This document shows, piece by piece, positions 51,002 through 59,800 of a stretch of 64,000 nt of DNA. Below the pieces are notes generated by a model. The model was given only the letters and a program-made list of their open reading frames with translations, did not search any database and was not told the DNA's origin. The stretch's first letter is position 1. The number at the start of each line of letters is the position of its first letter. Made by a program: the position numbers and the translations under genes. Origin of the DNA: Pseudomonas sp. UBA4617 (GTDB lineage Bacteria > Pseudomonadota > Gammaproteobacteria > Pseudomonadales > Pseudomonadaceae); NCBI RefSeq assembly GCF_002386445.1, contig NZ_DGIR01000002.1, positions 1 through 64,000 of the forward strand, written 5' to 3'.

Positions 51002-52535
51002 GCCGGACCTGGCGCACGCGCCGTTCTTCCACAGCCTCCACGGTCAGCGTCCAGCCATTCCAGGCCAGGCGATCGCCGACTATCGGCAGGCGGTCAAGCA
51101 GGCTCATCACCAGGCCCGCAAGGGTCTGGTAGTCCTCGGTGGCGCGGGCGCTGAACCCGGTGCGTGCCTGCACCTGGCTCAGGTTCACCGCACCGCTGAC
51201 CACGAAGCCCGCGCCGTCCTGGACGATGCCTGGCCCTTCAACCTCGCTGGCATCGGGCAGTTCACCGGCAATCGACTCAAGGATGTCGGTCATGGTCAGC
51301 AGGCCGGTAAAGTCACCGAACTCGTTGACCACGAAGGCAATGTGGGTGGATTGGCCACGCATCTGTTCCAGGGCGTTGAGTATGCTGAAGCGTTCCAGCA
51401 GGTTCAACGGCGCCCGTGCCATGCCCTCCAGGTCCGGCTGGTTGCCCAGAAGCAGTTCCTTGAGCAGTTCCTTCTTGTGCACGAAGCCCAGCGGCTCGTC
51501 CACCCGGCCATCACGGATCAACGGCAGACGCGAGTATGGCGAGTTGGCCAAGGCCTGGGCGATGACGTCGGCCGGCTGTGCCAGGTCGATCACATCGACC
51601 TCGGCGCGGGCGGTCATCACCGTGCGGATCGGCCGCTCGGCCAGGTTCAGCACGCCGCTGATCATCACCCGCTCGCGGCGGTCGAACACGACCTGTTCCC
51701 CGCCGCCGTCGACCAGGTCGGCGATCTCTTCGCCCACCTCGTCAGCCTCGACCCGGCGGCCACCCAGCAAGCGCAGCACGGCATGCGCAGTACGCTCACG
51801 CAGCGGCCGATGCTGCTGCAGGCTGCGCTTGCGGCGGGCCCGGGCCAGCTGGTTGAACAGCTCGATCAGGATGGAGAAGCCGATTGCCGCGTACAGGTAG
51901 CCCTTCGGAATATGGAACCCCAGGCCTTCGGCGGTCAGGCTGAAGCCGATCATCATCAGGAAGCCCAGGCACAGCATGATCACCGTGGGGTGGGCGTTGA
52001 CGAAGCGGGTCAGCGGCTTGCTGGCGACGATCATGATGCCGATCGAGAAGATCACCGCGATCATCATCACCGATAGCTGTTCAACCATGCCCACAGCAGT
52101 GATGACAGCGTCCAGCGAGAACACCGCGTCGAGCACCACGATCTGCGCCACGATCGGCCAGAATACGGCATGGCGTACCGCGCCGCTGGCCTGGGCCACA
52201 TGGCCTTCCAGGCGTTCATGCAGCTCCATGGTGGCCTTGAACAGCAGGAACACGCCACCGAACAGCATGATCAGGTCACGGCCGGAGAAATGCTTGTCGA
52301 ACACCTCGAACAACGGCGCGGTCAGGGTGACCATCCAGGAAATGCCGGCCAACAGGCCCAGGCGCATGATCAGCGCCAGGCTCAGGCCGATCACTCGCGC
52401 GCGGTCGCGCTGATGCGGTGGCAGCTTGTCGGCGAGGATGGCAATGAACACCAGGTTGTCGATACCCAGCACCAACTCGAGGACGATAAGCGTCAACAGG
52501 CCTAGCCAGGCCGTGGGGTCGGCTAGCCATTCCAT
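50964..52535 (-). CDS. TerC-family membrane protein with CBS and CorC-HlyC domains
   Basis: The 523-residue protein has an N-terminal TerC domain (~1-235, seven helices) with the family's acidic motifs in ELVLGIDNLVFIAILADKLP and LDAVFSLDAVITAVGM. A pair of CBS domains (~300-420, IRTVMTARAEVDVI, LPLIRDGRVDEPLGFVHKKE) and a transporter-associated CorC/HlyC domain (~435-510) follow. The YoaE/YegH type is implicated in metal (Mn) homeostasis at the membrane. I looked for a yybP-ykoY manganese riboswitch in its 279-bp leader and found none; a GGCCGTGAAGGCC hairpin (52581-52593) is the only structure. Confidence 0.88.
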   Translation of the reverse strand: MEWLADPTAWLGLLTLIVLELVLGIDNLVFIAILADKLPPHQRDRARVIGLSLALIMRLGLLAGISWMVTLTAPLFEVFDKHFSGRDLIMLFGGVFLLFKATMELHERLEGHVAQASGAVRHAVFWPIVAQIVVLDAVFSLDAVITAVGMVEQLSVMMIAVIFSIGIMIVASKPLTRFVNAHPTVIMLCLGFLMMIGFSLTAEGLGFHIPKGYLYAAIGFSILIELFNQLARARRKRSLQQHRPLRERTAHAVLRLLGGRRVEADEVGEEIADLVDGGGEQVVFDRRERVMISGVLNLAERPIRTVMTARAEVDVIDLAQPADVIAQALANSPYSRLPLIRDGRVDEPLGFVHKKELLKELLLGNQPDLEGMARAPLNLLERFSILNALEQMRGQSTHIAFVVNEFGDFTGLLTMTDILESIAGELPDASEVEGPGIVQDGAGFVVSGAVNLSQVQARTGFSARATEDYQTLAGLVMSLLDRLPIVGDRLAWNGWTLTVEAVEERRVRQVRLTPNGDADAASA

Positions 52536-52814
52536 TAGCGGATACTCATGTGGGCAGCGTCACGAGGACGGGGGAAGGGAGGCCGTGAAGGCCGAAAACC
52601 GGGGGGCTCCGCGAAGGTGCTCATACAGACCTTGATTGCAAGTAGGGAACAGGATCGTACAGGCTGAACATTCAACCTCGATAACAGAAAACTATTACAA
52701 AACCTGTAACAAGCCCGCAGGCAAAAATGCGCTGGGCACTGGGTACTTTTCTTCAATATCACCGCCTGCCGATGGCCGAGGATAACGGCCTCCCCCAAGC
52801 AAACGGAGCTCCGC

Positions 52815-53423
52815 ATGAGCCTGTCACTGTCCATGGCCGCCTTCGCACTGGCGGCTTCCATTTCCCCCGGCCCGGTCAACATCGTCGCGCTGGGCAGTGG
52901 TGCCCGTCATGGCCTGCGCGCCAGCCTGGCCCATGTGGCTGGCGCCACGCTGGGCTTCTGTCTGCTGCTGGTACTGGTCGGCCTGGGTGTGCACCAGTTG
53001 CTGTTGCGCTGGCCACTGCTGGGCCTGCTGTTGCACTGGGGCGGAGTGGCGTTTCTGCTGTACATGGCATGGAAGCTGGCTGGCGACGACGGGCAACTGG
53101 GCAGCACGCACCTGTTCCGGGCGCCCTCGGCGTGGCACGGCGCAGCCATGCAATGGCTCAACCCAAAGGCCTGGCTGGCAGCAGTGGCTGGCGTCGGCGC
53201 CTACACCGCAGGTGAGCAACAGTTGCTGTGGCTGTTTGCCTGGATCTATGCACCGATCTGTTTCCTCTCGGTAGCCAGCTGGGCGTGGGCAGGCAGCGTG
53301 ATTCGGCAGTACCTGGGAGACCCTCGGCACCTGCGCCTGCTGAATCGGGGCCTGGCGCTGTTGCTGCTAGCCAGTGCGGTCTATCTGCTCATGCAAGGTC
53401 AGCAAGCGGCAGCCTTGCGGTAA
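52815..53423 (+). CDS. LysE-family exporter
   Basis: The 202-residue, six-helix LysE/RhtB protein has AASISPGPVNIVALGSGARH at helix 1, AFLLYMAWKL in the middle and MQWLNPKAWLAAVAGVGAYT, the same three signatures as the exporter at 15141 but with divergent loops. It likely exports an amino acid. SD ACGGAG precedes ATG 52815. It converges on an AraC regulator with a 25-bp 3' overlap; such LysE/AraC neighbours are common in pseudomonads and may be functionally linked. Confidence 0.88.
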   Translation: MSLSLSMAAFALAASISPGPVNIVALGSGARHGLRASLAHVAGATLGFCLLLVLVGLGVHQLLLRWPLLGLLLHWGGVAFLLYMAWKLAGDDGQLGSTHLFRAPSAWHGAAMQWLNPKAWLAAVAGVGAYTAGEQQLLWLFAWIYAPICFLSVASWAWAGSVIRQYLGDPRHLRLLNRGLALLLLASAVYLLMQGQQAAALR

Positions 53424-54187
53424 TGCCCGGGGGTCGTCGCCAGGTGCTGCTTGAAGGCCCGCTGCAGGTGCGCCTGGTCGGCAAACCCGGCCTCCTGCGC
53501 AACCTCGGCAATTGCCCGCCCTTGGCGCAACTGCGCCCTGGCCAGTTGCACGCGCTGGTCGAGCAGGTAGCCATGCGGTGTCAGGCCGAAGCGCTGGCGG
53601 AACGCCCGGATCAGGTAGGAGCGTGACAAGCCGCAGGCTGCACAGATGTCTTCCAGGCTCAGCGGGTCGCTGCGATGCGCACGTATGAAGGCTGCCGCGG
53701 CGTCCAGGCGCGGGTTACCTGCGTCTTGCACGTCGGCGCTACCGGCCTCAAGCAGAGATGGCAAGGCGGCAAACAGCGCTGCCAGGCGGTTTTCCCGGTC
53801 TGCCAGGCTGACGTCGAAAAGGTCGGCGAACACCTGCAACAGCTGTCGGTACAGCGCTGGCGAGCGGCTCCAGGCCTGGACCGGCAAGGTAAAACCCTGC
53901 GCCTGCAGCCAGGGCATATCGACAAACAGCATCAGGTACGACCACGGCTTCCCTGCGATGGGATTGCAGGCGTGAACCACGCCTGGGTTCATCAGCACCG
54001 TGGTACCGGCCTCCACCTCGATGTGCCGGTCCGCGTTGCGGTAGGTGCTGCGCCCTCCGGTGATCACCCCGAGGGAAAAGCTCTCGTGGGAATGCGCGGC
54101 ATAGCACACCTGACGCCCATCCCCTACCCGTCGGGCCTCGACGAAGGGCAATGCCGGATCGCGCCAGAACCTTGATACTTCGATCAT
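53399..54187 (-). CDS. AraC-family regulator with N-terminal cupin
   Basis: The 262-residue regulator has an N-terminal AraC_binding cupin (~15-95: AAHSHESFSLGVITGGRSTY, VEAGTTVLMNPGVVHACNP). The C-terminal double helix-turn-helix (~165-258) shows LSLEDICAACGLSRSYLIRA and IAEVAQEAGFADQAHLQRAF. This is the subgroup often found beside LysE-type exporters, sensing small amino-acid-like inducers. ATG 54187. Its 3' end overlaps the convergent exporter gene by 25 bp. Confidence 0.88.
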   Translation of the reverse strand: MIEVSRFWRDPALPFVEARRVGDGRQVCYAAHSHESFSLGVITGGRSTYRNADRHIEVEAGTTVLMNPGVVHACNPIAGKPWSYLMLFVDMPWLQAQGFTLPVQAWSRSPALYRQLLQVFADLFDVSLADRENRLAALFAALPSLLEAGSADVQDAGNPRLDAAAAFIRAHRSDPLSLEDICAACGLSRSYLIRAFRQRFGLTPHGYLLDQRVQLARAQLRQGRAIAEVAQEAGFADQAHLQRAFKQHLATTPGHYRKAAAC

Positions 54188-54223
54188 CCCCCGCCCCGCT
54201 CGCCGCTGCCATGCATCCGGATA

Positions 54224-55351
54224 CTACACACTTTGCCGGGGGAACAGGTCGAGCGTCCGTTCCACTTCGCCGATATCGACGGTGAAACCATTGCCTTCCG
54301 GGGTCCCGACCACAAAGCCGAAATGCTGGTCGTCACGATCCGTCAGATACTTGTAGTAGCTGACGAACCGGTTCGGCGGTTGCAAAGTCAGCAGGCAACC
54401 GCCGGGTTGCAGTACGTTCAAGCCGTGCACCAGCTGGCTACCCTCCACGCCAATCACCACCCTTGCCCCGGCGCAAGCCGCCACGATATCGGGTACATCG
54501 GACTTCAACGGATCGACGATGCGAAAACCGCGGGTGGCCCGCAAGTGCTCGGCCAGCGCCAGCTCATTGCGCAACAGGCGCAAGTCGCCGTCGCCCCCGC
54601 GCAGCAGGAACACGCCAGGGTGCGGGGCATGCGCCACGTGCGCCAGCAACTTGTCGCCCATGGCCCGGTAGCGGACATGCCGGCTGCGGTTGTTGCCCTG
54701 GTCATCGAACAGCACAAGTTCGCGGAAGTACGCGCTGCGCAGGCGTAGCGGTTTCATCTCCAGCCAGTCTTCATAGGCCGGCGCCTGGGCATACAACGGG
54801 AACCTCGCCGACGGCGCGGTGGTCACCGGTACGCCCTCGTTGCAGGCCAGCGCATAGGTTGGGCAGTCTTCCGCGATCCAGGTGCCGAACCAGGTATTGC
54901 CATTCTGCGTGCAGTAGATCGCCGCGCGATCGACTTCGTAGTCCACGCTGATGGTCGGAAAGGGTCTGGGCTTGAGCGACAGCCAGTGGCAGGCCCTGCC
55001 CTTGTACAATGCCCCCTCGACCAGCCACACATCCTTGATCAGGTAACCGCGGGTAGGCGCTTGCTGCACGCTGATGCCACCCTGCATGGTCGGGCCCGGA
55101 TGCACGTACGGATAAAAGCGCTTGCCCTCCCAGCCCGTCACCCGCTCCAGCTGGCCTGGCAGGTAGAAGGCCGGTGGAGAGACCGTGAGCTCACCAGGAG
55201 CGATCTCCCAACTCCTGGCTGCAATGCTTCTGAGGTCGGTGACGCCGTGCCTGCCCAGGCGTTTGCGCAGCATGTAGCGGTAGGCAGCCAGGGTCCAGGT
55301 GTGCTGCCGGGCGAGCGGCGATGCACTGAACTGCGAGCTATTGCTCTCCAT
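54224..55351 (-). CDS. GT61-family glycosyltransferase
   Basis: The 375-residue protein with the DUF563/GT61 pattern has a nucleotide-sugar-binding C-terminal half (PGVFLLRGGDGDLRLLRNEL, ALAEHLRATRGFRIVDPLKS) and the conserved VVIGVEGSQLVHGLNVLQPG. No signal peptide or membrane helix is evident. GGGAGGA lies 6 bases before ATG 55351. It follows the FemAB-like acyltransferase on the same strand after 72 bp, so the two are probably co-transcribed and may decorate a cell-surface glycan. Acceptor unknown. Confidence 0.75.
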   Translation of the reverse strand: MESNSSQFSASPLARQHTWTLAAYRYMLRKRLGRHGVTDLRSIAARSWEIAPGELTVSPPAFYLPGQLERVTGWEGKRFYPYVHPGPTMQGGISVQQAPTRGYLIKDVWLVEGALYKGRACHWLSLKPRPFPTISVDYEVDRAAIYCTQNGNTWFGTWIAEDCPTYALACNEGVPVTTAPSARFPLYAQAPAYEDWLEMKPLRLRSAYFRELVLFDDQGNNRSRHVRYRAMGDKLLAHVAHAPHPGVFLLRGGDGDLRLLRNELALAEHLRATRGFRIVDPLKSDVPDIVAACAGARVVIGVEGSQLVHGLNVLQPGGCLLTLQPPNRFVSYYKYLTDRDDQHFGFVVGTPEGNGFTVDIGEVERTLDLFPRQSV

Positions 55352-55423
55352 GAAGCGTCCTCCCTAGGTGACGAAGCCAAAAACCTGGCACGGCGCGCCC
55401 GGTCAACACAGCCTCGACAGCTT

Positions 55424-56578
55424 TCAGCTGCACATGACCCGCTCCATGGTGGGCGGTGACTGCAGGTTGGCGTAACGGCTGCGCAAGGTTTCCAGGAACG
55501 ATTCACCCGCGCCGTTACTGCCATAGAGATAGATCTTGTGCACACCGCCAAACACCATTTCCTGATAGCGACTGGCCACTTCCTCGTCACTCGGGCCGTC
55601 GGGCAGCCCCAGATGCAAGGTGAGTTTGCCGCCTTCCACCGCAAACATCGGTGTGTCCCAGAGAAACTTCGCTGTGCCGGTCCGGGGCAGGCGGACAAAC
55701 AGATAGGCATGGTTGCCCAGCGAATCGATATCACCACCGCGGCGGCGCTTCCATTTCAACAGGCCGTCATCCGGGCGCGCCAGGCAAAGGCCGATGTCGT
55801 AATAATCAAACCCCTGCTCCAGTGCCCACTCCAACGCCATGAACGTAGTGATCGAATTCACCTCGCGCAACTTGCGCGCATCGGAGAACACCGCCTCGCA
55901 ATAGCCGAAACGCAATGTGCTCCAATAACGTTTGCCACCGCGCACCACTTCGCAGCCCAGGTGGCAGCCAATCACCTCATCGTCCAAGGTGATCAGGTCG
56001 AGCCGGCCAATGCTCCTGGCAATGCGAAACACCTCTGCCGTGGGGAACTGTGCGGCATGAATACCCTGCCTGGCGCTGGCATAGGGGCGCAGAAGGTCGC
56101 GGTCAGCCATGGCGATCTCCTCGTCGGCCAGGGCCTGGCGCATGCGGTACAGGGGCCGATGCTTGCGAATGCTGCGTCTGAGCTCACTGTCGTAGCGCGC
56201 CGTTATGGCCTCCAGCGGACGGCCCAGCGGCACCACGGCACTTATATAATGCGGCACCGACAACGCCCCCGCCGTCGGCATTTCGCTGATCACCACGCGG
56301 TGATCGGCTGCCTTCGGCGCATTTGTGCTGTCGATGGTTGCGGTACTGCCCTGGCCCTTGCCAGCGACCAGCAGCTTGGCCATTTCCCTTTGCTGCTTCC
56401 GCCCGATATAGACAATTTCGTAGGGGCTTTCCTGCTGCAAGCGGAACCTGGCAACTTCCCAACGCCAGAAACAGGCACGCGCCAGGCCCTCACGCACGCG
56501 GCTGGAAAAATGTCTCATCTCGTAGCGTATCGAGGGCGAAATGTGTTTTCGCGCCAATGCCGTCAAGGTCGCTTTCAT
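55424..56578 (-). CDS. FemAB/BioF2-like GNAT acyltransferase
   Basis: The product is a 384-residue cytoplasmic protein. The central region (ITARYDSELRRSIRKHRPLY, ~134-153) and the later LITLDDEVIGCHLGCEVVRG plus SITTFMALEWALEQGFDYYD are typical of the Acetyltransf_6 (BioF2-like/FemAB) GNAT fold used in polysaccharide and peptidoglycan modification. The N-terminus is basic. It is upstream of the GT61 gene and divergent from the large LRR gene. A surface-glycan acylation role is inferred from fold and neighbour, not shown. Confidence 0.68.
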   Translation of the reverse strand: MKATLTALARKHISPSIRYEMRHFSSRVREGLARACFWRWEVARFRLQQESPYEIVYIGRKQQREMAKLLVAGKGQGSTATIDSTNAPKAADHRVVISEMPTAGALSVPHYISAVVPLGRPLEAITARYDSELRRSIRKHRPLYRMRQALADEEIAMADRDLLRPYASARQGIHAAQFPTAEVFRIARSIGRLDLITLDDEVIGCHLGCEVVRGGKRYWSTLRFGYCEAVFSDARKLREVNSITTFMALEWALEQGFDYYDIGLCLARPDDGLLKWKRRRGGDIDSLGNHAYLFVRLPRTGTAKFLWDTPMFAVEGGKLTLHLGLPDGPSDEEVASRYQEMVFGGVHKIYLYGSNGAGESFLETLRSRYANLQSPPTMERVMCS

Positions 56579-56679
56579 TTCTTCTTCGAAGTCCTGCGAT
56601 GTGCTTTAGGTCTATCGGTACACTTGACAAAGCCCCCTATCGGTTAATCAGTTAAGGTGCGGGCGATTGCTTTCGCAAG

Positions 56680-56695
56680 TGGCAACCTGATTGCA
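56680..56695 (+). promoter_or_regulatory. Putative sigma54 promoter for the LRR gene
   Basis: TGGCAACCTGATTGCA matches TGGCAC-N5-TTGCA at all positions except one C, with GG and GC 10 bases apart. It points at the LRR gene. Predicted start is near 56707, leaving a ~160-nt leader that ends in an SD-masking hairpin. Confidence 0.5.
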
Positions 56696-56836
56696 TTTCG
56701 CGTCCCCTTCTCGCCCTTTGGTATCGTTTCATGGCGCCAATTTCCTGAATGGCAAACTGGCTGGACACGTCATGCTCCGTCAGCCAGCCCAGCACGCGTT
56801 ATTCCGTTACCACCTGGCTATTGATAATCAGCGTTT

Positions 56837-56864
56837 GATGCCTTCTTGAACAAGAAGGAGCATC
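56837..56864 (+). promoter_or_regulatory. Hairpin sequestering the LRR gene's Shine-Dalgarno
   Basis: GATGCCTTCTT pairs with AAGAAGG-(AG)-CATC around a GAAC tetraloop: 11 base pairs with an AG bulge. The 3' arm contains the AAGGAG ribosome site (56855-56860) of the gene starting at 56868. This is the geometry of a translational switch such as an RNA thermometer, or it may simply be a DNA operator. Confidence 0.5.
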
Positions 56865-56867
56865 GTC

Positions 56868-59800
56868 ATGTTAGCCAACAACCTTCATCAACCCTTGCTC
56901 GAAGCGCAGCTGCCGTGCTGGGCTCGTCAATTGACATCGGACCAGTGGGCGGCGTTGAAGCAAACCCAGGTCGCCCCGTGGCAGGCGCAGGACTGGTACG
57001 CCAATGCAGCCCCCGACCTGCGCCAGGCGGTGGACACAAGCCATACGCGCCTACAGCACGCGCAGGCAGCCATGGCCCGATCACTCAAAGGCCTGAAACA
57101 AATCACAGAATTTGCGCAGCCCATGCTCGAGGCGCACCTTGCCGAACGCGGCTTTCATGCGCCGCTGCGCCATAGCCAACTGCTGAGGGTCGAGCGCCGC
57201 TGGCACTGGGTGGGCCTGCGCTATCTGTACAGTCACCGCCGTGACAACCTGTTGCAGGCTGCCCTGCAGAACTTCGCCTCGGACGAGACGTTCACGCCCG
57301 AGAGCGCCATCGCCCTGAGTGACAGCATTCAGGTAACACCGCTTCAGGTACAAGGCTCTGCACCGCTTGGCATGCAAGTACCGGCTGCTCACTTCACCCT
57401 GATGTCGGAGCGCTACCAAGTAGAGCGCCTGCCTCTTACGCCTGCGGCGTTTGCCTCACTCTGCCGTGAACTGGACCTGGGCGGCGCCTATAACGCTCAT
57501 CTGGCACAGCACTTCACCCGACCGCAAGTCCGTGTGCAAGCCATCGAGCTTCAGCGCCAGCGCCTGCGCCTGGCAGCCGACCTCGCCTACTTGCAGCACT
57601 TGCTCGATGGCCGGGCTCGCGACCAGGTAGAACGGCTTGTGCAGGGTGAGCACGTGCAATGCTGGCAACTGGCATTGTTCGGCACTCTACTGCACGACGT
57701 CATGCTGATTGATGCCGGCCGTTCCGGGTTGATGCTGTATCTGCCCGACCATGAGCCGTCCCTGCGTCAATGCCGGGACCTTGAAGCGGCGCACGATGCA
57801 CTCGCCTGCCTGCTGCTCGAGCCCGCTGAGCGTCGGGCATTTGCCGGCTACGTCATGCGGGACGAGAGGCGCCATTTTCTGGACCTGCTGCAGCAAAACC
57901 TCGATGCCAGCGGTGATACCGACTTCAATCTCCCGTGGCAGCGCGCTGTGCAGGCGGACCTGCGCCCGTCGCGCCAGGCCCTCCCGACAGAGCCTTTCGG
58001 CTATTACCAGGACCAGCACGTGGCCCGCCTGCTGCATGAAGCCAGCCTTGTTGCAGTGCCGACTGCAACAGCCGATGCCCAGGCGCGGACCAGGCGCATG
58101 GAAGAATGGGAGAGCCTGGGCCTGGATGCACTGATGGTCGCGGGGTTCTTTGTCCCGGCCATTGGCTCACTGATGCTCGCCGTCACGGCCTGCCAATTGC
58201 TCGGTGAGGTTTTCGAAGGCTACGACGCCTGGGAAGCAGGCGACCGCCATCTGGCGCTGCATCATCTGGAAGCCGTAGGTATCAACCTCGCGCTTATCGG
58301 CGGTGTTGCTGCAGCCGGTCGTGTGCTGCCCAGACTTTTCGACAGCCCATTGCTGAACAACCTGCAGGAAGTACGCGCCGACGACGGGCAGTACAAGCTG
58401 TGGAATCAGGACTTGCTGCCCTACCGCAGCAGCCTGCAGTTGCCTGAACACCTGCAGCCCAACGCGCAAGGCCAGTACGTGTATCAACAGCGTCACTTCA
58501 TTCGCCTGGACGGTGAGCTGTACGAGCAACGCTTCGACCCACGTCTGCAGCAATGGCGAATCATTCATCCGCAGCAACCGGAAGCCTGGAGGCCACCACT
58601 GGAGCACAACGGGCACGGCGCCTGGCGCGGCGCGCATGAGCAGCCGGGCGCATGGTCCTTCGTCAAGCTTGTGCGCCGCCTGGGCGAGCGATATGCGGCA
58701 TTTACCGCAGAGCAAATGGAGCAGGCCGCGCGCCTGTGTGGCATCGATGAGGCGTGCTTGCGTCAGGTACACCTGCAGGGCCGGCCCGCTCCGCCACTGT
58801 TGCTCGATACCCTGCAGCGCATGGCAGCACAAGCCGAGGTCGATGCTTCAGGTGCCGAGGCCCCCCCAGGCCTGTTCGACCAACTCTATGACGGCAACGC
58901 CCCCATCGATCCGTCCTGCCAGCAGTTGCTCGCGGCCTATCCGCGGCTTTCCCCGGCACTGGCAAAGCGCCTGCTGGCGCCCCTGGACAATGCCGAATCA
59001 CTCGCCTGGCAACAGCACGGCAAGTTACCACCTGTGGTTCGCCAGCAGATCGAACAGGTTCACCACGAACTACCATTGGTCCGTGCCCTGGAGGGGTTGC
59101 TGCAACCGGCCAGGGCCAGCGCCGACAGCGAGCGGCTGCTGTTCAGCGCCTGCGACGCCATGCCTGGCTGGCCTGCAGACCTGCGCCTGGAGCTTCGTGC
59201 AGGTGGGCCGGATGGCCCAAGGCTGGATCATGTCGGTAGCCTTCGGGCCGGCAGACTGAGCCGGGTGATCAAATCCGTCGAGGGCTACGAGGCCGACCTG
59301 GGTCAGCGCCCCGCCCCGGGGAAGCGTGACAACGACCTGTGCCGAGCGGTGGAACAGGCGCTGCCACGCCAACATCGCGAAGCGCTAGGCATCGCAAAAG
59401 CTGACGGCCGCGTACTGCGCCAGCGGGTGCTGGCATGGGCCGCTCAACACCGCTCGCTGTTGGCGCGACGGATGTGGGGTATGCGCGCCGTGCGGGGTAA
59501 AACGCACATTGGGCTGCGCGCTGGAGCCCCCTTGGAGCCTCTGCCGGCCCATCCCCGTCAGACCGGCTCGCTGGCAGCAGCCTACCGCCGCGTATTCCCT
59601 GCTGCCACTGATACGGAAATCGCCGACTGGTTAGGGGACCCGGAAGAAAATCCAGACCTTTACGACCTGCGCTCAGCCACCGAGCGGGTGCGCGCCCTGC
59701 AACAGCGCCTGGAAGCACTGCGACAAGACCTTCGGTTATGGGCTCAGGCCGACTCTGCCCGCCTGCCGCAGCGGCAAAGTGCGATCCGTCCGATCATCAA

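Noticed and set aside
52536..52814. Possible yybP-ykoY (manganese) riboswitch before the TerC/CBS gene
   Set aside because: TerC genes often have one, but the conserved GGGGAGUAG and GCCUUCCCC blocks are not present in the leader; only a simple GGCC hairpin is.
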